This document shows, piece by piece, positions 1 to 5,918 of a stretch of DNA of 5,940 nt (within the stretch, counting starts at the first letter, position 1; the number at the start of each line of letters is the position of its first letter). Position numbers and translations under genes: made by a program. This stretch comes from CAZXCQ01 sp964639275. Its GTDB lineage: Bacteria > Desulfobacterota > DSM-4660 > Desulfatiglandales > Desulfatiglandaceae. The DNA lies in the NCBI GenBank assembly GCA_964639275.1, contig CAZXCQ010000337.1, positions 1 through 5,940 of the forward strand, in the 5' to 3' direction. The notes under the pieces were generated by a model. The model had not been told where the DNA came from. It ran no database searches and saw nothing but the letters and a program-made list of their open reading frames with translations.

Positions 1-2
1 CT

Positions 3-206
3 GCAATTACAAGCTCCGTGAGGCTTTATCCCATGAACGTTGCAATCGACCCTCCAGAGGGTGGACTGGACCGCCCTTCGATCATAAAAACGAGCCAGAT
101 ACTTACGGTTTCAAAGGAAAGGCTGGAAAAGCGGCTCGGCACACTTGGCAAAGAGACAATGGATGAAGTTGACAAAGCCATTAAATTGAGTCTGGCATTG
201 TCCTAA
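3..206 (+). CDS. MazF/PemK-family mRNA interferase toxin, C-terminal part (5' end outside window)
   Basis: The open frame begins at the window edge (first full codon at base 3) and ends at TAA 204-206. Its reading has the typical C-terminal half of MazF toxins: a strand reading AITSSVRLYPMNV, then a loop with DRPS, then SQILTVSKERL, RLGTL and a final helix ETMDEVDKAIKLSLAL. MazF proteins are ribosome-independent endoribonucleases that cut mRNA and are held inactive by a cognate antitoxin. Family members are usually about 105-115 residues, so roughly 40-50 residues, including the N-terminal catalytic Arg region, lie upstream. The GTG at 18 is internal and should not be taken as the start. The antitoxin would be expected just upstream, outside this window. 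The 200 bases downstream, up to the next gene, show no recognisable gene. Family call is by eye and strong; whether the full gene is intact cannot be seen. Confidence 0.88.
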   Translation, partial: AITSSVRLYPMNVAIDPPEGGLDRPSIIKTSQILTVSKERLEKRLGTLGKETMDEVDKAIKLSLALS

Positions 207-404
207 TAACGGGCCATAAGAGAACGGTGATTTGATGGTCACCAGGGGGATTGAAGGCTCTCGAATATTGATAATTTAGCTGGCAGATCGATGACTATGT
301 CAAGGCAGGAAATCTTTTCTCTCTTGAACATTTATCATAAAATGTCACCCAGTTTCTTGGTTTAACCTGGTAACACCTCAACTGGCTATTGAGCGGAAAC
401 CGTG

Positions 405-410
405 AGGAGG
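405..410 (+). promoter_or_regulatory. Ribosome binding site of the DUF2283 gene
   Basis: AGGAGG, the full anti-16S match, lies 5 bases before ATG 416 in a purine-rich stretch (402-415). It fixes the start at 416 rather than at an in-frame TTG at 389, which lies upstream of this site. Confidence 0.8.
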
Positions 411-415
411 GAGGA

Positions 416-598
416 ATGAAAATAACCTATGACCCAGAGGTGGATGTCCTCCGCATTGTTTTCAGCAATGCCCCGATTGTGGAAAGCGATGAAGAAAAAC
501 CCGGAATTATCCTTGATTTCGACAGGAGCGGAGACATAGTCGGGATGGAAATACTGGACGCCTCACACCGGATGGAAAACCCACGGACGGTAGAGTAG
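416..598 (+). CDS. DUF2283 family small protein
   Basis: A 60-residue protein starting MKITYDPEVDVLRI, with ESDEEKPGIILDFD and the hallmark VGMEILDASHR. This is the DUF2283 pattern: a small beta-rich protein whose members often occur beside toxin-like small genes such as DUF4258. The molecular role is not known, and an antitoxin or accessory role is only a suggestion from the family's neighbourhoods. The start at ATG 416 is chosen because of an ideal AGGAGG 5 bases upstream. An oddity is at the end: relatives often continue after NPRTVE with a Tyr and an AVA-like tail. Here the codon after VE is TAG (596-598), and the next in-frame codons read AVAE, so the stop seems to replace a Tyr codon. 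The core is complete, so the protein may still work. No partner gene is evident directly upstream or downstream, and the MazF-like gene ends 209 bases before it. Confidence 0.85.
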   Translation: MKITYDPEVDVLRIVFSNAPIVESDEEKPGIILDFDRSGDIVGMEILDASHRMENPRTVE

Positions 599-650
599 GC
601 CGTCGCGGAGTCACACAGTTCATGGCCTCCAGTGCTCTTCCCTGCATACT

Positions 651-1100
651 AGCGTCGATCAGGATTGTCTTCTGATGCGTTATATTGAAGTTATTAGATG
701 ACCAATGGAAGAAGACTGAGCCATCGCCTGGTGCAGATTTTAGCTCATCAGTGACTGCATACTGCTGGTCATAGCGCTGATCGCTTGGATTCGACCCGGC
801 AAAAAACTGACCGTTGTATATGATACGGATGGCCACCCCCTTGGCCTTAGCGGTCTTTAGCGCCTCAGGAATTCGGGGGCCGCGAAGTTCATAGATCGAT
901 ATGTCGACAGAATACTTTGCTTTCTCGATAGCCCCCAGCACTGTCTTACCGCTATCATCGGGCTCTACCCATACCACACGGGAGGCATACCAATCTTTGG
1001 TTGGGGTACTAGAATTATCGCAACATGCCAGAAAAAAACTCCAATCAATCCAACAGCAAGACGGAGCCAGAGGGAAACGCACAAGCCAAATCAGTCTCAC
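651..1100 (-). pseudogene. Truncated phospholipase D-like lipoprotein (first HKD half only)
   Basis: The reading from GTG 1100 has a Cys-rich hydrophobic N-terminus (SFFLACC, residues 21-27, a possible lipobox). A PLD-type domain follows: VLGAIEKAKYSVDISIYELR, then AKGVAIRIIYNG, and the catalytic motif HQKTILID (H142, K144, D149), which fits HxKxxxxD exactly. Enzymes of this superfamily hydrolyse phosphodiester bonds and need two HKD motifs, from one chain or from a dimer. Single-motif members exist, but here homology stops right after the motif at about base 650. The remaining codons run antisense into the DUF2283 tail with no family resemblance (low-complexity RRPTLPSVGFPSG). The signal peptide also looks frameshifted: from TTG 1084 another frame gives a better lipoprotein leader, and it joins this frame if one T is restored in the T7 run (plus-strand A7 at 1032-1038). 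I read it as a decayed gene fragment; a short single-HKD protein remains possible. Confidence 0.72.
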
Positions 1101-1157
1101 AGATATGCATCTAAAGACATGCTTTTTGAAATATTAGTCCAGTTGCTGCTCGTAGGA

Positions 1158-1312
1158 GATCAGCAGAAATTCGGGCCGAACTCAATACTGGAAAAATTGT
1201 ACTTGAAAAAGGCGCGACTCAAATATAAGGCGATTCTAAGATCAGCTTACCACAGGGTCTGCGCGACTGCAAAATGTTTGATTGGAGCTATTGCGAGGCT
1301 TTTTCTGATCAA
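1158..1312 (+). repeat. Degraded coding remnant, copy A of a diverged direct repeat
   Basis: This segment aligns with 2918-3075 over about 155 bases, starting with the identical 9-mer GATCAGCAG and ending in CTGAYCAA, at roughly 65% identity by hand over the central 80 bases. In the frame of codon 1157 it reads RSAEIRAELNTGKIVLEK and then stops (TAA 1226-1228). Shifting frame after the A-run at 1206-1210 continues as ARLKYKAILRSAYH, ATAKCLIGAIA, matching copy B at the protein level. Many differences between copies are third-base changes (GAA/GAG, ATT/ATC, GCC/GCT, AAT/AAC, CAC/CAT, TTG/TTA), so the ancestor was probably protein-coding on the plus strand. I do not recognise the protein. The copy occupies much of the 438-base gene-free stretch 1101-1538. 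An open frame of 97 codons (1119-1412) covers its second half but has no visible RBS. I see nothing supportable in 1313-1538. Confidence 0.6.
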
Positions 1313-1538
1313 ACTGAGCACCGGTGGAGTAATGATAAAGTCGGCTAAGCTACGTATGCTACAGGAACTACCATCTGGAAATCTCAAGGATTCAGTACCA
1401 CCGAAGAATTGACATAACTGCTCTTCGCCTCAGCCCTTCGATGCTAAAGTAGCAAGGGATATGAAATGGATGGACTCAATCAAATGATACACTCGACGGT
1501 CTTGTGAGCTTTGTGTTTTTACTCTTGTATTTCATGTT

Positions 1539-2750
1539 CTATGGCTTGTTATAAAGGTATAACTTGTTACCCTTATAACCGTATGGAGCCATCGGATCAG
1601 CTACATATTGGAAGACTGAATAGACCTGATCCAGAAACACGGACCCGACCAGGATGGTGTTCTCGTCTCCCAACTCAAGAGGATGGAGTTGGAGACTGAA
1701 CAGGTCGCTGTTTTCGATTTGCCATATGTAGTCCTCGGGCTGAAGCACGTATCTATGGCCGTTGATCTCCAATGTAAGACAGGGAAATTCCTTTAAGAGA
1801 GAAGGGGCGGAGAAGGTAGCGGGCAGTTTTTCGCCATCAGGCTTCGTTGTAATCTGGTCGATCAGGTATTCTATGAGTACAGGGCTTCCTTTAAAGCGTG
1901 AAGAACCGGTGTCCAATGCCAAATTGACCGACTGGTCAAGGAGAGGAGCGGAGTCCCTCCTTATCTGTTCAAGTTCAATTGTCCAAAGATTCAGATTATC
2001 CGCAACCGAAGTGAGCGGAAGTTCGTTTATGGTTTTGGCATCGTATCTCGATGGTTCTGTCCCTCCGACAATACATCCACCGTTGTCGCCATCTATCCAA
2101 AATGACACCAGCTCATCGGAGATGAGACCTTGATTGAGCATCAGAGGAAGAAGACTTTCCGCTTTGTTTGGGTCATTCGGTGGATCGAAAATCACCGGAA
2201 ACCCTACCCCACCACACATGTCTAGGTCTTTCCAATTTGTAGAGCCCGATGCGTCTTTTAAGATCGCCGATAGGAATTTGGCCCAGAGATCAACATTTCC
2301 CCTAACCGGATCACTGAAGCTCACGTAGTCCCTCCCCGATAGTGACTCAAACTCACCCCAGGCACCGAGATCGTTGTGTTGCCAGGTTGCTCCAGGCACC
2401 TTACTGTGAGTCAATGATAGAGCCGGATCGTATCTGTATTCTTTCGTGGAGCAAGCTTCAGTCGAGCACAGAGACGATGTGACCCAAGTGTTCGCGGTCC
2501 CCGTATCCATCATGACAGTCATGGTCTGACCTGGTGTCCCAAGGAAAAGCGTGGCATACCAAGGCGTGGCTCCGTTGTCCATTAATGGGCCTTTTGTGAG
2601 CGGAAAGAGATAACCGAAGGGCTCATATTTGCCGTCCGCAGAATCCTGGGAACACCCTGCGGAGAGCAGGCTCCCAGGAAAGAAGCCCGCTACTGCAGCA
2701 AGGGAAGCAATTCTCTTAAGAAATGATCTTCTGCTTATGTTCTCCGGCAT
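1539..2750 (-). CDS. Tat-exported pepsin-like (family A1) aspartic peptidase
   Basis: 403 residues, probably an exported endopeptidase cutting proteins with two aspartates. A perfect twin-arginine motif SRRSFLK (6-12) is followed by a hydrophobic stretch and LLSAGC (28-33), so it may be a Tat substrate anchored as a lipoprotein at C33. The body follows pepsin from end to end: WYATLFLGTPGQ (64-75), first active site VMMDTGTANTWV (D82), C95-xxxx-C100 spaced exactly like the pepsin C45-C50 disulfide, MLNQGLISDELVSFWI (204-219), GG-TEPSRYD (229-237), second active site LALDTGSS (D280), EFPCLTLEINGHRYVL and ILVGSVFLDQVYSVF (366-380). The two aspartates are 198 residues apart (183 in pepsin). The flap (about 124-145) lacks an obvious YG pair; the nearest is W131-G132. 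There is no propeptide of the usual pepsinogen type between the signal and the first strand, only about 25 residues. ATG 2750 has a weak AAGAG ahead of it. It stands alone, between the two copies of a decayed repeat. A1 assignment is confident by motif; activity and the lipoprotein anchor are inferred. Confidence 0.88.
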   Translation of the reverse strand: MPENISRRSFLKRIASLAAVAGFFPGSLLSAGCSQDSADGKYEPFGYLFPLTKGPLMDNGATPWYATLFLGTPGQTMTVMMDTGTANTWVTSSLCSTEACSTKEYRYDPALSLTHSKVPGATWQHNDLGAWGEFESLSGRDYVSFSDPVRGNVDLWAKFLSAILKDASGSTNWKDLDMCGGVGFPVIFDPPNDPNKAESLLPLMLNQGLISDELVSFWIDGDNGGCIVGGTEPSRYDAKTINELPLTSVADNLNLWTIELEQIRRDSAPLLDQSVNLALDTGSSRFKGSPVLIEYLIDQITTKPDGEKLPATFSAPSLLKEFPCLTLEINGHRYVLQPEDYIWQIENSDLFSLQLHPLELGDENTILVGSVFLDQVYSVFQYVADPMAPYGYKGNKLYLYNKP

Positions 2751-2917
2751 GAGCTCTTGATCTTTTATCTGCCATGACCTAAGGATCTAAACGTGCAAGC
2801 TTAGTATTTCACACCACAGACGTTCTATTGGATTAGTTATAGATCAGATTTCCGCAAGTTGCTTATCATTCGATAATGGCGGTGGTACAAAATCCTCCAA
2901 TTTACGATTTCTCGGCA

Positions 2918-3075
2918 GATCAGCAGAGATCTGGGCTGATATCAACAAACCTGCAAAGCCTATATCTAACAAGGCATGGCTCAAGCATAAACCGATTTTG
3001 TCACCAATCTACCATAGTGGTCAGGTGACTGCCAACCGTTTAACTGGAGCTATGCCGGTGGCCTTTTCTGACCAA
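2918..3075 (+). repeat. Degraded coding remnant, copy B of a diverged direct repeat
   Basis: Second copy of the segment at 1158-1312, same orientation. An open frame from about 2872 to TAG 3118-3120 reads RSAEIWADINKPAKPISNK, then AWLKHKPILSPIYHSG, then VTANRLTGAM. It parallels the copy A reading residue by residue (RSAEI, LKYK/LKHK, AIL/PIL, YH, TA, L-GA). The frame has no obvious start codon and no ribosome binding site. Near 3055 this copy carries one extra base relative to copy A; copy A's LFLIKLS is matched by PFLTNIS here only after shifting frame. Both copies are therefore broken. It fills much of the 429-base gene-free stretch 2751-3179, which is also the 5' flank of the aspartic peptidase gene. 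I could not pick out a convincing promoter there. Identity of the original gene is unknown. Confidence 0.58.
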
Positions 3076-3146
3076 TATCAGCGATTGCCTTGCAGGGCAT
3101 CAGGCAGGCCTCGGAAATAGATCTGAATAGCCCTGCCTTGTTCAAT

Positions 3147-3178
3147 GCCACCTCGACATCGAAATCGAGGGGGTGGGC
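3147..3178 (-). terminator. Hairpin just after the DUF169 gene, weak terminator candidate
   Basis: CCTCGA (3151-3156) and TCGAGG (3165-3170) form a perfect 6-bp stem around an 8-base loop. GCCA (3147-3150) and TGGGC (3174-3178) can extend it imperfectly. It begins 2 bases past the stop of the minus-strand DUF169 gene, the usual place for a terminator, but no U-run follows, so intrinsic termination is doubtful. Confidence 0.3.
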
Positions 3179-3179
3179 A

Positions 3180-4007
3180 CTATGGCTTCTGCTTGAGCGC
3201 CATCAACTGCTTCCAGGTTGCCCTCCCCAAAAAACTCTCGGAGATGTTTTTCTCCATTTCCTCAAAAAGGCGGAATGGCGCTGCAAAGGTCATGACGTCA
3301 TCTTTCAGTATTCGCTTCAGCGCCACCCTGGCGGAGAGGTCGTTTAGCCCGAGAACAGCCCGGGGGTGTTCTGATTTTGACTCCCGAAAGGGATAGATCC
3401 CGATATTCTGACATCCTGCGGCAAACGGAAAAATCACATTTTCATTTCCCTTACGGCCGTAATTGGCAAGAATGCTCAAGGCTGAAATCTGGTCCATATC
3501 CCCGAAAAAGACGATGACCTCAGGCACCTCTTGCCCCAAAATCACCTTCTTCAAAGGCTTGAATACCACATATGCGTGAGGAATATCTGTAATGGGCAGG
3601 TTTTCAATGAAATCCTCCACCAGCTCTGGGCACTGAATATAACGTTCACCCTGTACAAAATTGTCATACATTTCCGCATTAAGAAACGGTTCCAATTCCT
3701 TGGACACTTGCTGACCTTTCTCCCATGAAGCGTTTCCCACAGAGAGAAAATAGCTGAAACAGTCCGTACCTCCTGGAAAATGGTCGTACTGATTTCCAAA
3801 ACCAAGGCCGACCCCGCCTCCATGGCAGCCAAAGGTTTCCCGATCAAATACAGCTGTGGCCCCCTTTGCTGCGGCACCCAGCATGAACATAACACATCCC
3901 CATTTGCCCTCTTTGAACTGCCTTGCCTTTTCGGGCCTTTCATCGTCAAACAAGATAGCCACGGGCTCGAACTTCATGCCCGTCGCCTCTGCAATTGTAC
4001 TGTGCAT
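3180..4007 (-). CDS. DUF169 (COG2043) family protein
   Basis: 275 residues from ATG 4007. It carries the signature of the DUF169 family: EPVAILFDDERP (14-25), WGCVMFMLGAAAKG (36-49), AVFDRETFGCHGGGVGLGFG (52-71), HFPGGTDCFSYFLSVGN (76-92), RYIQCPELVEDF (122-133), VFKPL, VIVFFGDMDQISAL and FPFAAGCQNIGIYP (193-206). The family is common in anaerobic bacteria and methanogenic archaea, and its biochemical role is not established to my knowledge. Five cysteines (C38, C61, C83, C126, C199) all sit in these blocks, several beside Gly-rich turns. That would suit a cofactor or metal site, but this is speculation. There is no signal peptide or membrane segment, so it is cytoplasmic. An in-frame TTG two codons upstream (4013) is an alternative start, but ATG 4007 has GGGAGG 7 bases ahead. 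It lies downstream of the amino acid permease on the same strand, separated by 248 bases with a possible regulatory hairpin. The gene looks intact. Confidence 0.9.
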   Translation of the reverse strand: MHSTIAEATGMKFEPVAILFDDERPEKARQFKEGKWGCVMFMLGAAAKGATAVFDRETFGCHGGGVGLGFGNQYDHFPGGTDCFSYFLSVGNASWEKGQQVSKELEPFLNAEMYDNFVQGERYIQCPELVEDFIENLPITDIPHAYVVFKPLKKVILGQEVPEVIVFFGDMDQISALSILANYGRKGNENVIFPFAAGCQNIGIYPFRESKSEHPRAVLGLNDLSARVALKRILKDDVMTFAAPFRLFEEMEKNISESFLGRATWKQLMALKQKP

Positions 4008-4014
4008 TGTCAAT

Positions 4015-4020
4015 CCTCCC
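4015..4020 (-). promoter_or_regulatory. Ribosome binding site of the DUF169 gene
   Basis: GGGAGG on the minus strand ends 7 bases before ATG 4007. That spacing favours 4007 over TTG 4013, which would leave only one base between site and start. Confidence 0.7.
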
Positions 4021-4131
4021 TTGCTCCTGAGATTGCACCCGCACCATTTTTCCGGACGACCCTGTGAATAGCCTTCATCGTTAAATTCAAGCCGTCTTGA
4101 GGGGAATGATGCGGAAGAAGTCTAATCCTTC

Positions 4132-4175
4132 ATGGAAGACTATCCGACCAACAGACTGTTTCAGAAGTCTTCCAT
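4132..4175. promoter_or_regulatory. Perfect 10-base inverted repeat in the permease-DUF169 gap
   Basis: ATGGAAGACT (4132-4141) and its exact reverse complement AGTCTTCCAT (4166-4175) are separated by 24 bases. The element lies 81 bases past the permease stop and about 125 bases before the DUF169 start, as read on the minus strand. An 8-base direct repeat AGAAGTCT occurs at 4116-4123 and overlaps the right arm at 4164-4171. It could be an RNA hairpin in the leader or intercistronic region, or a two-site operator. No U-run follows either arm, so it is not a standard terminator. Confidence 0.45.
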
Positions 4176-4255
4176 TGATTCAGCCGACCGCCGATCTACC
4201 CAACAGTACTAATCGCCCGTGTGGACCTATTCTTACCAGTTTCTTTTCAATGAGG

Positions 4256-5713
4256 TCAAGGAATAGGTTCCCTGGAAAAGTATTCCCCGCGTCCCACCTT
4301 CCTGAGCAGGATTTGAATCAAGTAGGGCAGGGAGATGACTGCGAGGATCCCCATTCCCAAAAAGGATACGAACACGGCGGGGTGAATATGCTGACTCGCC
4401 AGCTGAGCTGGCGGGAAAAAACCGATGAAAACGCAGCCTATGGCCCCGAGGATGCCAAGCCCTGCCACGAACCACATACCCGTGTTTCCCAAAGGCACTC
4501 GAAAAGATCTGAAAACTTCCGGCTGTGTATAACGAAGTCGGAGAGCCGAGGCAAACATGGCCATGTACATCATGAGATACAGCTGGATGGTCAAGTCGCT
4601 CAACATGAAATAGGCACTTGCCACTGTCGGCTGGAGGGTGAATGTGAGGCAGAGAAGGGAGACGATCCCGGCCTGAATGATCAGTATCCGTTTGGGAACG
4701 CCGTGGCGGTTTGTTTTGCAGAACCATTCGGGCAGCATCCCGTCTTCCGCCGCGGCCATGAGCCCCTTGCTGGGGCCGATAATCCAGGAGTTGACGCTCC
4801 CGATCACGCCAAATGCCATCATCAAGGCAAGAAGGTGCCCCAGATAGGGGATGCCAAAACCGGCGAGCAGTGTATCCAATGCCTTGGTGACGCCAGTCTG
4901 CAGCGTATATTGAGAGGGGCCCAGGGCGACGGCAATGGAGAGGGCCCCCAGAATAAATGCGAGAAAGATGGTCCCGGCGGCAACGGCAATGGCTAATGGG
5001 TAGGTACGGCCAGGATTCCGTGTCTCTCGAACATGGACCGCCGTCATCTCCATCCCTGCAAAGGCCAAGAGCACACTGGCTGCAAAGGTAATATTGCCTG
5101 GCCTTGCCATGTCTGGAAAGAAATCCGAGGCAGCAAGGCCCAGGTGGGAAGGGTTTCCCGCCAGGACATAAGCACAGGCCAACGCCACGAGGGCCGTACC
5201 CGGAACGATCACCCCGGAAAAGGCGCCGATCACGCTCAGCTTGGCCGATGCCCTCAGTCCGCGAAAGTTCCAGAAGGTGGCGCCCCAATACGTGCACAGA
5301 ATGACCGTGACGATGTAGACCTTGTTATCAGCCAGTTTGGTTGCCCCGACCGAAGGATCAACGGCAAATGCCAGGGATGCGGCTGCAAATGTGAGAACTA
5401 CCGGATACCAGCAGAGATTTTGAAACCATTGGATGAAGACGGCCGCAAAGCCGTGAGAGGCCCCGAGGGACTCCTTTACCCAGACATAGACGCCACCCTT
5501 CTGGGGCCATCCGGTAGCTAACTCTGCGGCCACAAGGGAGACAGGAATAAAAAAGACAAGGCCCGCCAGCAGGTAGAAAAATACCGATCCGGCCCCGTAT
5601 TTGGCCATTTGGGGCAGGTCACGCAGGCTAGCAATGGCCGCCACATTGATCATAGCCAATGAGAATATGCCCAGGGAATGCGCAGGAACCGTGTCAGGCC
5701 TGGGGGTGTCCAT
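4256..5713 (-). CDS. APC-superfamily amino acid permease (glutamate/GABA antiporter-like)
   Basis: 485 residues with about 12 hydrophobic helices, an inner-membrane transporter of amino acids, PotE/GadC-type (COG0531). Helix 1 reads LGIFSLAMINVAAIASLRDLP (14-34) in place of the classical GxG helix break, as in the glutamate:GABA antiporter branch. Next come KYG (38-40), the conserved VAAELATGWPQKGGVYVWVKE (61-81) and helix 3 with IQWFQNLCWYP (94-104). Helix 6 carries LLAFAGMEMTAVHVRETRNPGRTYP, the family's AF.G.E...H..E..NP.R.YP pattern. Further on is SVNSWIIGPSKGLMAAAEDGMLPEWF, again typical. Length matches the family (about 470-510). Substrate cannot be read from the sequence; amino acid exchange or proton symport are both possible. 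The start is ATG 5713, with AGAGGA 7 bases ahead; an in-frame extension to 5824 adds 37 residues without family resemblance. It lies upstream of the DUF169 gene on the same strand, but the 248-base gap makes a shared transcript uncertain. Confidence 0.92.
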   Translation of the reverse strand: MDTPRPDTVPAHSLGIFSLAMINVAAIASLRDLPQMAKYGAGSVFFYLLAGLVFFIPVSLVAAELATGWPQKGGVYVWVKESLGASHGFAAVFIQWFQNLCWYPVVLTFAAASLAFAVDPSVGATKLADNKVYIVTVILCTYWGATFWNFRGLRASAKLSVIGAFSGVIVPGTALVALACAYVLAGNPSHLGLAASDFFPDMARPGNITFAASVLLAFAGMEMTAVHVRETRNPGRTYPLAIAVAAGTIFLAFILGALSIAVALGPSQYTLQTGVTKALDTLLAGFGIPYLGHLLALMMAFGVIGSVNSWIIGPSKGLMAAAEDGMLPEWFCKTNRHGVPKRILIIQAGIVSLLCLTFTLQPTVASAYFMLSDLTIQLYLMMYMAMFASALRLRYTQPEVFRSFRVPLGNTGMWFVAGLGILGAIGCVFIGFFPPAQLASQHIHPAVFVSFLGMGILAVISLPYLIQILLRKVGRGEYFSREPIP

Positions 5714-5720
5714 GTTACGT

Positions 5721-5726
5721 TCCTCT
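5721..5726 (-). promoter_or_regulatory. Ribosome binding site of the permease gene
   Basis: AGAGGA on the minus strand, 7 bases before ATG 5713. It supports that start over the in-frame ATG at 5824, which would place this site inside the gene. Confidence 0.65.
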
Positions 5727-5813
5727 GTTTCTGCCGCAGGGATAGAGAGATTTGTAATGCAGCCCATTAAAAACTTCCACTCATTTCTGCCAGAGAGGGG
5801 TTCCTCTGCTAGG

Positions 5814-5918
5814 ATGAACGGCATTCACAAGGCGACGTGGCTGAAGGGCAAACCGTTTGACTGGAAGTATGTCGATTGCCATTTGAATAATCCCAAATTT
5901 CGCAAGTATCGCCCTTAG
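5814..5918 (+). CDS. Unrecognised 34-residue ORF, possibly a C-terminal remnant
   Basis: ATG 5814 to TAG 5916-5918 encodes a basic, aromatic-rich peptide starting MNGIHKATWLKGKPFDWKYV and ending with NPKFRKYRP. The composition (3 aromatic pairs around Lys/Asp, 8 Lys) looks more like a piece of a soluble protein than noncoding DNA. No good ribosome binding site precedes it; the nearest GA-rich stretch, GAGAGGGG (5793-5800), is 13 bases away and inside a small hairpin. Upstream codons in the same frame run antisense into the permease start and look noncoding. It may be a small gene, the broken end of a larger one, or chance. It is divergent from the permease and would overlap that gene's leader. 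Confidence 0.3.
   Translation: MNGIHKATWLKGKPFDWKYVDCHLNNPKFRKYRP

Noticed and set aside
207..404. Possible small ORFs or a promoter between the MazF and DUF2283 genes
   Set aside because: Only very short frames (e.g. 14 codons from ATG 235) and no -35/-10 pair with acceptable spacing were found.
1119..1412. 97-codon plus-strand open frame taken as an intact gene
   Set aside because: Its homology to copy B begins mid-protein after a frameshift, and the start lacks a ribosome binding site. It is better read as part of a decayed gene.
1762..2328. Plus-strand open frames opposite the aspartic peptidase
   Set aside because: They are antisense to a gene with motifs along its whole length, with Ser-rich composition and no ribosome binding sites.
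3090..3396. Two plus-strand open frames over the 3' end of the DUF169 gene
   Set aside because: They overlap each other and the conserved C-terminal part of DUF169, and neither resembles a known protein.
4176..4255. GATTAGTACTGTTG-like stretch (minus strand) resembling the 23S rRNA 5' region
   Set aside because: The similarity covers only about a dozen bases, with no flanking rRNA sequence.
4097..4996. Plus-strand open frame of 299 codons
   Set aside because: It lies antisense to the permease, is rich in Gly, His, Glu and Lys from complementing hydrophobic codons, and shows no domain. The minus-strand reading is a clear transporter.
4233..5297. Minus-strand open frame of 354 codons overlapping the permease
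   Set aside because: It is a shifted frame of the permease with Arg/Pro/Gly/Ser-rich composition and no family pattern.
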